Origin: Nocardia neocaledoniensis
GTDB lineage: Bacteria > Actinomycetota > Actinomycetes > Mycobacteriales > Mycobacteriaceae
Assembly (NCBI RefSeq): GCF_003182135.1
Contig: NZ_QGTL01000004.1
Span: 558,001 to 622,000, forward strand
DNA length: 64,000 nucleotides
Reading direction: 5' to 3'
Positions 1-9,498 of this stretch are shown here, one piece after another; the first letter of the stretch is position 1, and each line of letters begins with the position of its first letter. Under the pieces are notes generated by a model. The model saw only the letters and a program-made list of their open reading frames with translations. It ran no database searches and was not told the DNA's origin. Both the position numbers and the translations under genes were made by a program.

Positions 1-989
1 GCGCCATAGGTGTTGACCAGGTGCAACGGGTCGAACGAGGCATTCATCGCCTGCCCGGCGGAGAGCATGTTGCGCACCGGCCAGAAGCTCAGCACGACCA
101 CCATCGCGAAGAACGCGATCACCGCGCCGAGGAACCATCCCGGCGGTGCGGCGACCGGCGGCGCGTCGGGCAGGAACGGATACGCGCTGACCGCGGTGGT
201 CGCCAGCAGCAGCGTCACCCAGTTCAGCCAGGCGAAATTGCCCGAGATCACCAGCCACAACTGCGTGACGATGACGATGATCGCCGCGACGCTCGCCACC
301 GGCTGCGGCGCGAACAGCCCGAACGGCACGATCAGCTGGGCGAAGTGATTCGCCGCCACCTCCACCCGGTGCAGCGGTTTGGGCAGGTGGTGGAAGAACC
401 AGCTCAGCGGGCCCGGCATCGGCTGGGTCTCGTGGTGGTAGTACAGGCAGGTCAGGTCCCGCCAGCAGCGGTCGCCGCGCATCTTGATCAGCCCGGCCCC
501 GAACTCCACCCGGAACAGCAGCCAGCGCGCCGCCAGCAGCACCAGCAGCGGCGGCGCGACCGTGTCGTTGCCGAGGAAGATCGCCAGAAAACCGGCCTCG
601 AGCAGCAACGATTCCCAGCCGAACGCGTACCACGCCTGCCCGACATTGACGATCGACAGATACAACGCCCACAGCGCGAACCACAGCCCCATGGCCGCCC
701 ACAGCGGCACCAGATCGGCCAGCCCCAGCGCGACCGCCACCGCGAGCGCCGCTCCGAGCCAGGCGACGGCGGCGAACCACCGATCCGAGTAGCGCAGATG
801 GAACAGGCTCGGCGCCCGGCGGAACGGGGTCCTGGCCAGGTAGCGTGGAATGGGCAACATCCCCCGCTCGCCGAGCAGCGCGCGGAACTGCAGGGCCGCC
901 GCGAGGAAGGCCAGGGCGTAGACGACCGCCAGGCCGCGCTGGAAGATCAGCCTGCCCTGCCAGTATTCCGGTGCCGTGAACCACTCCAT
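1..989 (-). CDS. Lipase maturation factor family membrane protein (3' end outside window)
   Basis: This partial gene reads leftward from an ATG at 989 and runs off the window at base 1, giving at least 329 residues without a stop. The product is a polytopic membrane protein: several hydrophobic segments alternate with short loops. Segments such as WESLLLEAGFLAIFLG, WLLFRVEFGAGLIKMRGD and CWRDLTCLYYHHETQPMP match what I know of lipase maturation factor (LMF1/DUF1222) proteins, including the paired His and Cys-containing loop. In animals LMF1 assists lipase folding in the ER; the bacterial role is unknown. The C-terminal soluble domain is not visible. No neighbour clearly shares its pathway. 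Confidence 0.8.
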   Translation of the reverse strand, partial: MEWFTAPEYWQGRLIFQRGLAVVYALAFLAAALQFRALLGERGMLPIPRYLARTPFRRAPSLFHLRYSDRWFAAVAWLGAALAVAVALGLADLVPLWAAMGLWFALWALYLSIVNVGQAWYAFGWESLLLEAGFLAIFLGNDTVAPPLLVLLAARWLLFRVEFGAGLIKMRGDRCWRDLTCLYYHHETQPMPGPLSWFFHHLPKPLHRVEVAANHFAQLIVPFGLFAPQPVASVAAIIVIVTQLWLVISGNFAWLNWVTLLLATTAVSAYPFLPDAPPVAAPPGWFLGAVIAFFAMVVVLSFWPVRNMLSAGQAMNASFDPLHLVNTYG

Positions 990-1055
990 GCGTGTGTGCT
1001 CCCGGTGGTCGACGTCCACGCATCGGAGGGATACCCCTGATCGCCCAGGCGAAAT

Positions 1056-1709
1056 CTAGGGCTCGAGACCGGTCCCGCCGAGGAGGGCGCCGCGCAGGTC
1101 GGCCTCGTCCCAGTGCTCGGCCACACCCGGTCGCACGCGCAGGTACTCGACGACGCGGTCGGTGTCCCAGCCGTGCGCTTCGCGCAGCCCGGCGCCGATC
1201 ATCGTGAGGTACCGCGCCGAGGGGCGGCGCAGCGGCACCGTCTCCGGGTCCCACGGCGAGGTGAAGGTGAGCACGGGGATGCCGTCACGCGCACCCGCGT
1301 GCACCACCGTCTCGTACCGGCCCGGCCCGAGGCGGACCGATCCGTCGGCCAGCACGGGCGCGGGGTCGAAGTCGTCCGCAGGCGCCCGATACATCTCCTG
1401 GGCCACGAGATCGCCGAACTGGCCGACGGTCAGCAGATAGCCGCGTGCCGCGGCGCCGATCGGCCAGCCCGCCGCGGGACGCGGGGCGTAGAAACCGACC
1501 CCACCGGTCCAAACGGGGCTCTGCCAGGCGAAATACAGGCTGCCCGGCAGAATGAGCGCTGCCGTATCCAGTGGCTCGGTGGAGTCGCGGAACCCCGGAT
1601 AGGTGTGATCGGTGCCGGGTGGGGTGCCGCCGGCGCGGTAGTAGGCGAACCGCTCAGCGTGCATGTTGGAGCCGTACGCGGCGTACCAGACGTGCTGAGC
1701 TGTCGACAC
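1056..1709 (-). CDS. Gamma-glutamylcyclotransferase-fold protein (AIG2/GGCT-like)
   Basis: This 217-residue cytoplasmic protein opens with VWYAAYGSNM, the YGSN substrate-binding loop typical of the gamma-glutamylcyclotransferase-like fold, followed by a beta-rich body (PGSLYFAWQSPVWTGGVGFY). Actinobacterial homologs are often labelled histone deacetylase, but no zinc-deacetylase motif is visible, so I do not follow that label. A substrate cannot be read from the sequence. It is divergent from the lipoprotein gene at 1818, with a shared intergenic region of about 108 bases. The ATG at 1709 places the YGSN motif close to the N-terminus as is usual for the family. Confidence 0.65.
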   Translation of the reverse strand: MSTAQHVWYAAYGSNMHAERFAYYRAGGTPPGTDHTYPGFRDSTEPLDTAALILPGSLYFAWQSPVWTGGVGFYAPRPAAGWPIGAAARGYLLTVGQFGDLVAQEMYRAPADDFDPAPVLADGSVRLGPGRYETVVHAGARDGIPVLTFTSPWDPETVPLRRPSARYLTMIGAGLREAHGWDTDRVVEYLRVRPGVAEHWDEADLRGALLGGTGLEP

Positions 1710-1817
1710 CGGCTCACCTCGGGTTGGTCACGATTCGTCGCGCCTCGGAAACGGACGCGCGCTTTCACCCGATTCTCCTTCGAACGGGTCGGGAGGGACC
1801 TCGAAGGGGAGAGATTT

Positions 1818-2465
1818 ATGAGATCAGCCGTTGTGGTGGCCGCCCTGGCGGTGATGGCCGGGGGACTCGCCGCCTGTGCCGGTGACCGGGAGCAGGCACC
1901 GACGACTGTCGCGCAGCCGTCGACCACTGTCGCGTCCCCGACCTCCGTACTGCCCGGCGGCGACCCGCCGGTCATCGTCATACCGGGCGTCCGGGTACCC
2001 GGCTCAGCCACCGCACCGGCACCGGCCGCCCCCGACCCCGGCCTGCCCTCCCGCGACGACGCCACCGTCGACGCCCGCGACTACCAGCAGCGCGAGAGCT
2101 TCTACTTCCAATCACCCACCGGAAACATCATGTGCGGCATCCTCGCCGACGCCCCCTTCGGGGTGGGCTGTCAGCTCGCGCACGCGAATGTCATTCCGCC
2201 ACAACTGCCGAACTGCTCCGACGCACCCGACCGCAAGGTCGCCGTACACACCGTCGGCGGCAAGTCGGAGTTCCTGTGCACCAGCCAGGGCATCTTCGTC
2301 GGCGAGCCGGTCGACGGCACCACCAAGGGCGGCGGCGCGACCCTGAACTACGGCGACACGCTCGTCGTGCGCGGCGTCGCCTGCACCTCCACCGAACAGG
2401 GCATCCGGTGCGACGCGGCGGGCCACGGCTTCACCATCTCCGCCGACGCCCAGACCCTCTTCTAG
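1818..2465 (+). CDS. Secreted lipoprotein of unknown function (DUF6636-like)
   Basis: The reading frame is open from 1113, but ATG 1818 is the sensible start: it follows a purine-rich GGGGAGAG site and begins a lipoprotein signal peptide (MRSAVVVAALAVMAGGLAAC, lipobox LAAC). The 215-residue product then has a Thr/Pro/Ala linker and a conserved C-terminal domain starting at FQSPTGNIMCGI with four further cysteines, suggesting disulfides outside the membrane. Similar lipoproteins are common in Nocardia and mycobacteria; no function is known to me. It is convergent with the MerR gene, overlapping its stop by a few bases. Confidence 0.75.
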   Translation: MRSAVVVAALAVMAGGLAACAGDREQAPTTVAQPSTTVASPTSVLPGGDPPVIVIPGVRVPGSATAPAPAAPDPGLPSRDDATVDARDYQQRESFYFQSPTGNIMCGILADAPFGVGCQLAHANVIPPQLPNCSDAPDRKVAVHTVGGKSEFLCTSQGIFVGEPVDGTTKGGGATLNYGDTLVVRGVACTSTEQGIRCDAAGHGFTISADAQTLF

Positions 2466-3241
2466 CCCGGTCGCGGGATGTAGACACCGGCCGCCCGCAG
2501 CTTCGCCTCGATGAGCGCGGCGAGCCTGCCGGGCGCGGTGTCCTGGTCCTGGTCGTGGTGCGCGATCATCTGGTACCGGGTGGCGGCTTCGGTGCGCGCC
2601 TGCAGGCCGGTCACGATCCGCAGCTGCGCGGGATTGGCGAGCAGTTGCGCGACCAGGGCGGTGGCGAGCTCCTCGATCCGGGGATCGTCGGGGTCCCATT
2701 CCCTGGCCTCGACGCCCCGACGGAACAGGGCGACGTACTCCGGGTCCTCGACCGCGTTCTCGACATCGGCCAGGTAGTCGTCGAAACCCTCCGGCACCAG
2801 CGCCCTGGCCAGCACCCACCCTTCCCTGGTCGCGGCCACCTCCTCGGCGGGAAACCCCAGCTCGGGCATCCGTTCGAGCAGCGCCACCGCGCGATCGGGC
2901 AGCAGTGCGCGGTTGCCGTCGGCCAGCCGGTGCAGGGTCTCGCGCCGGGCGGTCAGCTCGTCGATGCGCGCGCTGAGCTGACGCCCGACCTCGGTGAGCG
3001 CGGCGGCGAACCGGTCGGCGTCGGCATCGAGCAGCGGCTCGATCTCGGCGAGCGGCACCCCGGCCTCGGCCAGTGTCCTGACCTTGACCAGCCGCAACAG
3101 CTCCGCGGACCCGTAGCGCCGGTAGCCCGAGCTGTCCCGGTCGGGCTCGGCGACCAGGCCGAGCTTGTGATAGTGCCGCACCGTCTTCACCGTGACACCG
3201 ACGAACGCCGCCGCCTGCCCGATCGTGACCCCGTTCCGCAT
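2462..3241 (-). CDS. MerR-family transcriptional regulator
   Basis: This 259-residue protein has an N-terminal MerR winged helix (VTIGQAAAFVGVTVKTVRHY, residues about 5-24, then GYRRYGSAELLRL) and a long helical C-terminal region with no recognisable ligand motif or cysteine metal site. It lies 4 bases after the serine hydrolase gene on the same strand, so the two are probably one operon. MerR proteins usually bend a long-spacer promoter; the candidate site is the palindrome at 4423-4435 upstream of the hydrolase. The effector is unknown. Confidence 0.85.
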   Translation of the reverse strand: MRNGVTIGQAAAFVGVTVKTVRHYHKLGLVAEPDRDSSGYRRYGSAELLRLVKVRTLAEAGVPLAEIEPLLDADADRFAAALTEVGRQLSARIDELTARRETLHRLADGNRALLPDRAVALLERMPELGFPAEEVAATREGWVLARALVPEGFDDYLADVENAVEDPEYVALFRRGVEAREWDPDDPRIEELATALVAQLLANPAQLRIVTGLQARTEAATRYQMIAHHDQDQDTAPGRLAALIEAKLRAAGVYIPRPG

Positions 3242-3245
3242 GGGT

Positions 3246-4364
3246 TCAGCTTGCCTTGTCCGCCACCGGGTTTCCGTCGAACACCGCCTCGATCAGCGCC
3301 TTCTGCGCGACCTGGAACGCGGGCGCGATCGTCATCTCGGCATTGTCGACGCAGGTCAGGTACGCGGTCATGGTCCGGCTCCCGTCGGGCGTGCTGAACA
3401 TCAGGGCCGCGTACCCCGCGATGCCGCCGTTGTGGGTGATGAGGGTGGTTCCACCGGCGGTCCGCTGCACGAAGACCCCGAGTCCGTATCCCATGTTCGG
3501 GATGCCGGTGTCGTGGGTGGTGTACATCTCGGCCAGCAGCGCCTCGGGCACGAGCTTGCCGCCCACCAGCGCGGTGATGAAGGTGCGCAGGTCCTCGGTC
3601 GTCGAGATCATGTCGCCGCCGGTGGCCACCCAGGAGGGATTGTGCTCGGTGACGTCGATCGTGCGCTGCTCGTCGCCGTCGGCGTAGCGGTAGTAGGCGT
3701 GCGGGTGCGGCTCGGGCAGTTCCGTCGAGGTGCCCGGGACGACGGTGCCGGTGAGCCCGAGCGGGCCGATGATCAACCGATCCATCTCGGCGGCAAGGGA
3801 ATTGCCGGTCACCTTCTCCACCAGCAGCCTGGCGATGACGTAATTGGTGTTGGAGTAGCTCCACCCGGTCCCCGGCGCGAACCGCGCCGGCTTCGACAGG
3901 GCCAGCGTGACAAGGTCTTCCGGCAGGTAGGTCTCGAACCGGAGGTCGGCCCACTCCTTCCCGGCGATGGTCGAGGGGATGCCCGGGACGACGGTGCCGT
4001 CCTCGTAGAACTCGCCGGTGAAGTTGAACACTCCGCTGGTGTGCTGCAACACCATGCGCACGGTGATCCGCTCGTCGAACGCGAATTCGGGCAGGTACCG
4101 CAGCACCGGCGCGTCCAGCTCGATCTTGCCCTCGGCGACCAGCTGCAGGACCACGGTGGCGGTGAAGGTCTTGGTATTGCTGCCGATCCGCACGTGCCCG
4201 TCGACCGGCGGCAGCGCCGTCCCGTCGAGCTCGGCACGGCCGGCGCTGCCGACCCATTCACCCTGCTCGTCGCTCACCCGCAGCGACACCGCGAGGAACC
4301 CGGCCTCGACGGTCTCGTCGATGATCCGCTGCAGATCCTGTCGCGCAATGTCTTTGGTACCCAT
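3246..4364 (-). CDS. Serine beta-lactamase-like hydrolase (class C / DD-peptidase family)
   Basis: This 372-residue protein carries the penicillin-recognising enzyme motifs: SNTK (SxxK nucleophile region, within RIGSNTKTFTA), YSN (YSNTNYV) and HNG (THNGGIAGY) in place of KTG. That pattern is usual in class C beta-lactamase-like esterases and D-alanyl-D-alanine carboxypeptidases. No clear signal peptide is seen, so it may be a cytoplasmic esterase or peptidase. The start is ATG 4364, directly after GAGGAGAGACATC. The frame stays open to 4442, but that extension lacks a ribosome site and overlaps the probable promoter. It is co-transcribed with the MerR gene. Confidence 0.85.
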   Translation of the reverse strand: MGTKDIARQDLQRIIDETVEAGFLAVSLRVSDEQGEWVGSAGRAELDGTALPPVDGHVRIGSNTKTFTATVVLQLVAEGKIELDAPVLRYLPEFAFDERITVRMVLQHTSGVFNFTGEFYEDGTVVPGIPSTIAGKEWADLRFETYLPEDLVTLALSKPARFAPGTGWSYSNTNYVIARLLVEKVTGNSLAAEMDRLIIGPLGLTGTVVPGTSTELPEPHPHAYYRYADGDEQRTIDVTEHNPSWVATGGDMISTTEDLRTFITALVGGKLVPEALLAEMYTTHDTGIPNMGYGLGVFVQRTAGGTTLITHNGGIAGYAALMFSTPDGSRTMTAYLTCVDNAEMTIAPAFQVAQKALIEAVFDGNPVADKAS

Positions 4365-4422
4365 GATGTCTCTCCTCGATTCAGCTGCTCCGGCTCTGTG
4401 CCGCTGAAACGAGGCTCCACCC

Positions 4423-4435
4423 TGACCCGAGGTCA
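4423..4435. promoter_or_regulatory. Palindrome TGACCCGAGGTCA upstream of the hydrolase-MerR operon
   Basis: This is a 13-bp dyad (TGACC-N3-GGTCA). On the minus strand its right arm forms TTGACC, which could be the -35 element of the operon, placing the dyad in the promoter spacer where MerR proteins bind. A second dyad, GTGATCCGAGTCAC, lies at 4445-4458. The assignment to the adjacent MerR protein is inference. Confidence 0.4.
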
Positions 4436-4466
4436 ACCACAAGAGTGATCCGAGTCACAAGACGCG

Positions 4467-4505
4467 AACGGGCGGGGCGGCAATCGATCTGCCGCCCCGC
4501 CCGTT
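4467..4505 (-). terminator. Terminator of the copper operon
   Basis: A perfect 16-bp inverted repeat (AACGGGCGGGGCGGCA and its complement, 7-nt loop) begins 12 bases after the copA stop codon, with A/T at its base. Confidence 0.75.
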
Positions 4506-4516
4506 TCGTGGAGGGA

Positions 4517-6772
4517 CTACTGTGCCGTCGACTTGAAGCGGCGCAGGCGCAGGCTGTTGCTCACCACGAAGACCGAGCTGAACGCCATCGCGGCGCCCGC
4601 CAGCATCGGGTTGAGCAGGCCGGCCATGGCCAGCGGGATCGCGGCCACGTTGTAGGCGAAGGCCCAGAACAGGTTGCCCTTGATCGTGGCCAGGGTGCGC
4701 CGGGACAGCCGGATCGCGTCGGCGGCGGCGCGCAGGTCGCCGCGGACCAGGGTCAGGTCGCTGGCCTCGATGGCGACATCGGTGCCGGTGCCCATCGACA
4801 GCCCGAGATCGGCCTGCGCCAGGGCGGCCGCGTCGTTGACGCCGTCACCGACCATCGCGACGACCTTGCCCTCGGCCTGCAGCCGCTTGACGGTGTCGAC
4901 CTTGTCCTGCGGCAGCACCTCCGCGATCACCTCGTCGATGTCCACCTCGTCGCCGATGGTGCGGGCCGCGCGCGCGTTGTCGCCGGTCAGCAGGATCGGG
5001 GTGAGGCCGAGTTCGCGGAACTGCGCGATGGCCTGCGCCGAGGTCGGCTTCACCGCGTCGGCGACCACGAGGACGCCGCGCGCCTTACCGTCCCAGCCGA
5101 CGGCGACCGCGGTCTTGCCCGCCGACTCCGCCTCCGCCATCGCGGTTTCCAGGTGCTCCGGCAGCGGCTGCGACCAGTCGGCCAGCAGTCGAGCCCGGCC
5201 CACGATCACCGCGGACCCGTTCACCACGCCCTGCACGCCGAGACCCTCGACATTGGCGAAGCCCTCCACTGGCAGCAGCGTGCCGAACTCGTCCTGCGCG
5301 CCCTTGGCGATCGCCTGCGCGATCGGGTGCTCCGACGAATGTTCCAGCGCGCCGGCCAGTTCCAGCACCCGGCCGCGCTCCTCGCCTTCGGCGGGCAGCA
5401 CGTCGAGCAGGGTCATCTTGCCGGTGGTGACGGTGCCGGTCTTGTCCAGCACGATGGTGTCGACCTTGCGAGTCGATTCCAGCACCTCGGGGCCCTTGAT
5501 CAGGATGCCGAGCTGGGCTCCGCGCCCCGTGCCGACCATCAGCGCGGTCGGGGTGGCCAGGCCGAGGGCGCACGGGCAGGCGATGATCAGCACCGCGACA
5601 CCGGCGGTGAAGGCCGCCGCGATCGCGCCGCCGGTGCCGAGCCAGAAGCCGAGGGTGGCCACGGCCAGCGCGATGACGATCGGCACGAAGATGCCGGAGA
5701 TCTTGTCGGCCAGGCGCTGGGCCTGGGCCTTGCCGGTCTGCGCGTCCTCGACCAGCTGCGCCATCTGGGCGAGCTGGGTGTCGGAGCCGATCCTGGTGGC
5801 GCGCACCAGGAGTCGCCCGCCGACATTGACGGTCGCGCCGGTGACGGCGTCACCCGCGCCGACCTCCACCGGCACCGACTCACCGGTCAGCATGGACGCG
5901 TCGACCGCCGAGCTGCCCTCGCTCACGACGCCGTCGGTGGCGATCTTCTCGCCGGGCCGCACCACGAATTCGTCACCGACGGCCAACTGCTCCACCGGGA
6001 TTCGCGTCTCGACACCGTCGCGCAGCACCGCCACGTCCTTGGCCCCGAGCTCGAGCAGCGCCTTCAGCGCCGCGCCGGCCCGGCGCTTGGACCTGGCCTC
6101 GAAGTAGCGCCCGGCCAGGATGAACGTGGTGACGCCCGCCGCGGCCTCCAGGTAGATGCTGCCGGTGCCGTCCATCCGCGCGATGGTGAATTCGAACGGG
6201 TGCTTCATGCCGGGCGTGCCCGCGGTGCCCCAGAACAGGGCGTACAGCGACCAGCCGAACGCGGCCAGCGTGCCCATCGACACCAGCGTGTCCATGGTGG
6301 CGGTGCCGTGCTTCAGGTTGGTCCAGGCCGCCTTGTGGAAGGGGAGCGCGCCCCACACCACGACCGGCGCGGCCAGCGTCAGCGAGAGCCACTGCCAGTT
6401 GGTGAACTGCAGCGCCGGGATCATCGCCATCGCGATCACCGGGACGGTGAGCACCAGCGAGACCAGCAGGCGAGTCCGCAGCGAGGCGGTCGGATCGGGC
6501 TCGGCGGCGGTCTCCTCGGTGCGCTCCGGCTGCTTCGGGGCGGGGAGTGCCGCGGTGTAGCCGGCCTGCTCGACGGTGGCGATCAGCTCCTCGGGGGAGA
6601 TGTCACCGGAGAAGTCGACGCGCGCCTTCTCGGTCGCGTAGTTGACCGTGGCGGTGACCCCGTCGAGCTTGTTGAGCTTCTTCTCGATCCGGTTCGCGCA
6701 GGAAGCGCAGGTCATGCCACCGATCACCAGTTCTACCTGGCCGGTGCCCGGTGGGTGTGTCACGGCGGTCAT
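4517..6772 (-). CDS. copA: Copper-translocating P1B-type ATPase
   Basis: This 751-residue P-type ATPase pumps copper(I) out of the cytoplasm using ATP. Visible features are one N-terminal heavy-metal domain with GMTCASC (Cys22 and Cys25), the transmembrane metal site CPC (Cys399-Pro-Cys401), the phosphorylated aspartate of DKTGT (Asp443), the SEHP nucleotide-site motif, and GDGVND in the hinge. CPC with a CxxC domain marks the Cu(+)/Ag(+) subgroup. It is the last gene of the copZ operon, 59 bases after the His-rich protein gene, and should be induced with it by copper. It could equally be named CtpA or CtpV by mycobacterial convention. Confidence 0.93.
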   Translation of the reverse strand: MTAVTHPPGTGQVELVIGGMTCASCANRIEKKLNKLDGVTATVNYATEKARVDFSGDISPEELIATVEQAGYTAALPAPKQPERTEETAAEPDPTASLRTRLLVSLVLTVPVIAMAMIPALQFTNWQWLSLTLAAPVVVWGALPFHKAAWTNLKHGTATMDTLVSMGTLAAFGWSLYALFWGTAGTPGMKHPFEFTIARMDGTGSIYLEAAAGVTTFILAGRYFEARSKRRAGAALKALLELGAKDVAVLRDGVETRIPVEQLAVGDEFVVRPGEKIATDGVVSEGSSAVDASMLTGESVPVEVGAGDAVTGATVNVGGRLLVRATRIGSDTQLAQMAQLVEDAQTGKAQAQRLADKISGIFVPIVIALAVATLGFWLGTGGAIAAAFTAGVAVLIIACPCALGLATPTALMVGTGRGAQLGILIKGPEVLESTRKVDTIVLDKTGTVTTGKMTLLDVLPAEGEERGRVLELAGALEHSSEHPIAQAIAKGAQDEFGTLLPVEGFANVEGLGVQGVVNGSAVIVGRARLLADWSQPLPEHLETAMAEAESAGKTAVAVGWDGKARGVLVVADAVKPTSAQAIAQFRELGLTPILLTGDNARAARTIGDEVDIDEVIAEVLPQDKVDTVKRLQAEGKVVAMVGDGVNDAAALAQADLGLSMGTGTDVAIEASDLTLVRGDLRAAADAIRLSRRTLATIKGNLFWAFAYNVAAIPLAMAGLLNPMLAGAAMAFSSVFVVSNSLRLRRFKSTAQ

Positions 6773-6831
6773 GGGATGCTCCGATCGTTTCCTGATGTCG
6801 ATTCTTGCTGAGGGGTTGCTGCCGGGCTACG

Positions 6832-7761
6832 TCAGTGCCCGTGGCCGGGTTCGGCCGGTGCGCTCGTCGGCGCCGGGGCGCTCACGCCCGTGGCGTCGGG
6901 CTGGGCGACCCGCACGGTGAACTCGGCGGTGCGCACGACGCCCTGGTGCTGGAAGTCGAGGAACAGGCGGTAGTCGCCCGCGCTCGGCGCGTTCACCACG
7001 AAGTCGATCCCGGGGCCGGCCGGGGTGACCCCGTCGCCGGGAGCGCCCTCGGGGTGCACGTGCAGGTAGGCCAGGTCGGCGGCGCGCAGGGCGACCAGGT
7101 GTCCGTAGGCGCCCAGGTAGGGCTGCAGATCGGTGACCGGGACGCCGTTGCGGCTCACCGACAGGGTGACCGGCGAACCGGCGCCGGGGGTGATCGTGCC
7201 GTTCAGCGCGACCTCGTACTCCCCGACCTTCGCGGTCGCGGCCGGGGCGGGCAGGGCCTGTACGTCATAGTTGCCCGCGACCCGCAGATCCGCGCCGAGG
7301 GTCAGGCTCGGCCCGCCGGCCGGGGTGAAGTCGGCGAAGACCCGGTAGTCACCGGCCCGGCTCAGGTTCAGCGGAACCGTCCAGGTCCCGGCCGGATCGA
7401 GCACAGGATGCACGTGCTGGAAGCCGGCCATGTCGCGCCGGACCACGATCAGGTGCAGGTCCTTGTCGTGGCTGGTCTGATACTCGGTGACCGGCGCACC
7501 GGTCGCGTCGAGGATGCGGAAGCTGACGGGGGCCTGCGCCGCGGTGCTGGTGATCGTCTTGTCCAGGGCCAGCGTGTAGCCCTTGTCGGTGACCAGCAGC
7601 CCGCCGGGCAGGTCGTCGGCGGGGGCCGCCGCGGTCTCGTGCTCGCCGTGCCCGGCCGGTGCGGAGGGTTCCGGACCGACCAGGGCGCCGGCGGCCAGAG
7701 CGATCCCGAAGACCGCCGCGAGGCCGAGGGCGAAACCGGCGAACTTGGTAGTTGCGTTCAT
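6832..7761 (-). CDS. His-rich exported protein of the copper operon
   Basis: The 309-residue product starts at ATG 7761 with a signal or anchor helix (FAGFALGLAAVFGIALAAGAL), followed by a His-rich segment (GHGEHE) and two similar beta-sandwich-like units. Each unit has a His cluster: FQHVHPV in the first and YLHVHPEG in the second. It ends in PGHGH. These HxH motifs and its place between copZ and copA suggest an extracytoplasmic copper-binding or copper-buffering protein. Such genes accompany copA in many actinobacteria, but I know of no demonstrated function. An upstream extension of the frame is rejected because it overlaps copZ. Confidence 0.75.
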   Translation of the reverse strand: MNATTKFAGFALGLAAVFGIALAAGALVGPEPSAPAGHGEHETAAAPADDLPGGLLVTDKGYTLALDKTITSTAAQAPVSFRILDATGAPVTEYQTSHDKDLHLIVVRRDMAGFQHVHPVLDPAGTWTVPLNLSRAGDYRVFADFTPAGGPSLTLGADLRVAGNYDVQALPAPAATAKVGEYEVALNGTITPGAGSPVTLSVSRNGVPVTDLQPYLGAYGHLVALRAADLAYLHVHPEGAPGDGVTPAGPGIDFVVNAPSAGDYRLFLDFQHQGVVRTAEFTVRVAQPDATGVSAPAPTSAPAEPGHGH

Positions 7762-7781
7762 CGGGATGCTCCGTTTCGAGT

Positions 7782-7985
7782 TCAGTCGGCGAGTTGGAAG
7801 CCGGCCGCGGTGACGGCGTCGGCGAGGGCGGTGCGGTCGGGCTCGGTGCCTTCGATGGTCACCTTGCCGTCGGCCAGGTCGACATCGACGCCGGTGACGC
7901 CGGGCAGGGCGCCGACCTTGTCGCGCACCTTGTTGGTGCAGCAACCGCAGGTCATGCCGGTGACGGTGACGGTGGTCGTGCTCAT
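7782..7985 (-). CDS. copZ: Copper chaperone, heavy-metal-associated domain
   Basis: This 67-residue single-domain protein has the ferredoxin-like HMA fold signature with GMTCGCC (Cys13 and Cys16, plus an extra Cys15). Chaperones of this kind carry Cu(I) to the N-terminal domain of CopA. The start ATG 7985 follows GAGGAG at good spacing; the upstream in-frame ATGs would extend the protein into the promoter. It is the first gene of the copper operon, about 34 bases downstream of the CsoR-like operator, and is separated from the next gene by 20 bases. Confidence 0.9.
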   Translation of the reverse strand: MSTTTVTVTGMTCGCCTNKVRDKVGALPGVTGVDVDLADGKVTIEGTEPDRTALADAVTAAGFQLAD

Positions 7986-8018
7986 GGTGGTGTTCTCCTC
8001 GTCGTCGATCTCAATCAT

Positions 8019-8038
8019 TACCATACCCCCCTAGGGTA
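8019..8038. promoter_or_regulatory. CsoR-like copper operator upstream of copZ
   Basis: The 20-bp sequence taccatacccccctagggta contains the dyad TACCC-N5-GGGTA (8024-8038). It resembles G/C-tract operators of CsoR/RcnR-family repressors and sits just before the copper chaperone operon. The same 20 bp occur at 9499-9518. No csoR gene is in the window, so the regulator must act in trans. Confidence 0.75.
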
Positions 8039-8043
8039 CGTTG

Positions 8044-9459
8044 TCAAACGGTCGCGCCTGCCTTGTCGGCGGCCGGGGCGCGCATGACCGCCGCCGTGAT
8101 CGCGGCGCCCGCCAGGGCGAGGATGCCCGCGCCGAGGAAGGCGGCCGAGTAGCCGTCGGTCAGTGCCGTGGTGTCGCCGAGCTGGTCGGCGCCGAAGGCG
8201 GCCGCCACCGCGGTCATCGCGGCCAGGCCGAGGGCCGAGCCCACCTGGTAGCTCACGTTGACGATGCCCGAGGCGAGCCCGCCCTCCTCCGGTCGCGCCG
8301 CCGAGATGGCGGTGCCGAGCGAGGGGATGAAGGCCAGCGACATACCGCCTGCGGCCACCAGGGAGGCGGGCAGCACGTCGACCCAGAAGTTGCCGGTGGG
8401 CCGCACCAGCGACATGATCCCCAGGCCGATCCCGAGCACGATCAGGCCGGTGACGATCATCGGCTTGGCGCCGAAGCGCTGCATCGCCTTCGGGGCGAGC
8501 ACCACCATGCCGAGCATGATCAGCGTGGTCATCGGCAGCAGCGCCGCGCCGGACGGGAACGCGCTATAGCCGAGCACCTGCTGCAGGTACAGGTTGAGGA
8601 AGAACCACATCGGCACCCACGCGGCGGCCAGGGCGAACTGGGCGAAGTTGGCGGCGGCGAGGTTCGGCGCGCGGAAGATGCTCAACCGCATCAGCGGTTC
8701 GCTGCGGCGCGACTGGATGACGACGAATCCGGCGAGCAGCGCGGCGGCCAGCGCCAGCACGCCCCAGGTCTGACCCGAAGCCCAGCCCACTTCCGGCGCC
8801 TGCACGATGGCGTAGACGGCGGCGGCCAAACCGGCCGTCACGGTGACGGATCCGGCGATGTCGATGGAGCCCTTGCGCGCCGGGGCGGCGGGCATCAGCA
8901 GCGGAATTGCGATCAGCGCGAGCGCGGCGATCGGGATGTTGATGTAGAAAACCCAAGGCCAGCTGATGTATTCGGTGATCACGCCACCGAGGAACACCCC
9001 GGCCGTACCGCCCGCGGGCGCGGCCGCGCCGTACACGGCGAGCGCCTTGGTGAGTTCACCCGGCGACCCGCCGAACAGCATCATCAACAGCGTCAGTGCC
9101 GAGGGCGCGATCAGCGCGGCGCCCGCGCCCTGGATCGCCCGGCCCGCCAATTCGAGCCCGACCGTCCCGGCGGCGCCCGCCAGCACGGAGCCGACCGCGA
9201 GCACGAGCCAGCCCGCCCCGAACACCCGGCGCGCGCCGAGCAGGTCGGAGAGCCTGCCGCCGAGCAGCAGCAGGCCGCCGAAGGCGACTACGTAGGCATT
9301 GAAGACCCAGGTCAGATTGCCCGGCGTGAAGCCGAGTTCGGCCTGCATCTTGGGCAGCGCGATCCCGATGATCGAGGTGTCCATGATGACCATGAACTGC
9401 GCGGCGGCGATCACCGCCAGCGCCCACCACTTCCTGGTGGATACCGATTGTGTGGTCAC
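8044..9459 (-). CDS. DHA2-type MFS drug/metabolite exporter
   Basis: This 471-residue protein has about 14 hydrophobic segments and the family motifs of the EmrB/QacA (DHA2) branch, including IMDTSIIGIALPKMQ in the first helix and LSDLLGARRVFGAG in the loop after helix 2. Such proteins export drugs or metabolites with proton antiport. The chosen start is GTG 9459, preceded by AAAGGACG; an upstream ATG at 9504 would overlap the operator. The gene lies 40 bases downstream of a copy of the CsoR-like copper operator and ends only 6 bases before the copy that serves copZ. It is therefore probably copper-inducible. The substrate is unknown. Confidence 0.88.
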   Translation of the reverse strand: MTTQSVSTRKWWALAVIAAAQFMVIMDTSIIGIALPKMQAELGFTPGNLTWVFNAYVVAFGGLLLLGGRLSDLLGARRVFGAGWLVLAVGSVLAGAAGTVGLELAGRAIQGAGAALIAPSALTLLMMLFGGSPGELTKALAVYGAAAPAGGTAGVFLGGVITEYISWPWVFYINIPIAALALIAIPLLMPAAPARKGSIDIAGSVTVTAGLAAAVYAIVQAPEVGWASGQTWGVLALAAALLAGFVVIQSRRSEPLMRLSIFRAPNLAAANFAQFALAAAWVPMWFFLNLYLQQVLGYSAFPSGAALLPMTTLIMLGMVVLAPKAMQRFGAKPMIVTGLIVLGIGLGIMSLVRPTGNFWVDVLPASLVAAGGMSLAFIPSLGTAISAARPEEGGLASGIVNVSYQVGSALGLAAMTAVAAAFGADQLGDTTALTDGYSAAFLGAGILALAGAAITAAVMRAPAADKAGATV

Positions 9460-9498
9460 GACTTTCGTCCTTTCGAGCGGAGAGCGTCTCGTGCCCGG

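Noticed and set aside
1056..1709. Histone deacetylase
   Set aside because: No zinc-binding deacetylase motif is present; the YGSN loop points to the cyclotransferase-like fold.
4445..6811. Long plus-strand frame opposite copA
   Set aside because: The composition is typical of an antisense shadow, and the minus strand encodes a complete P-type ATPase.
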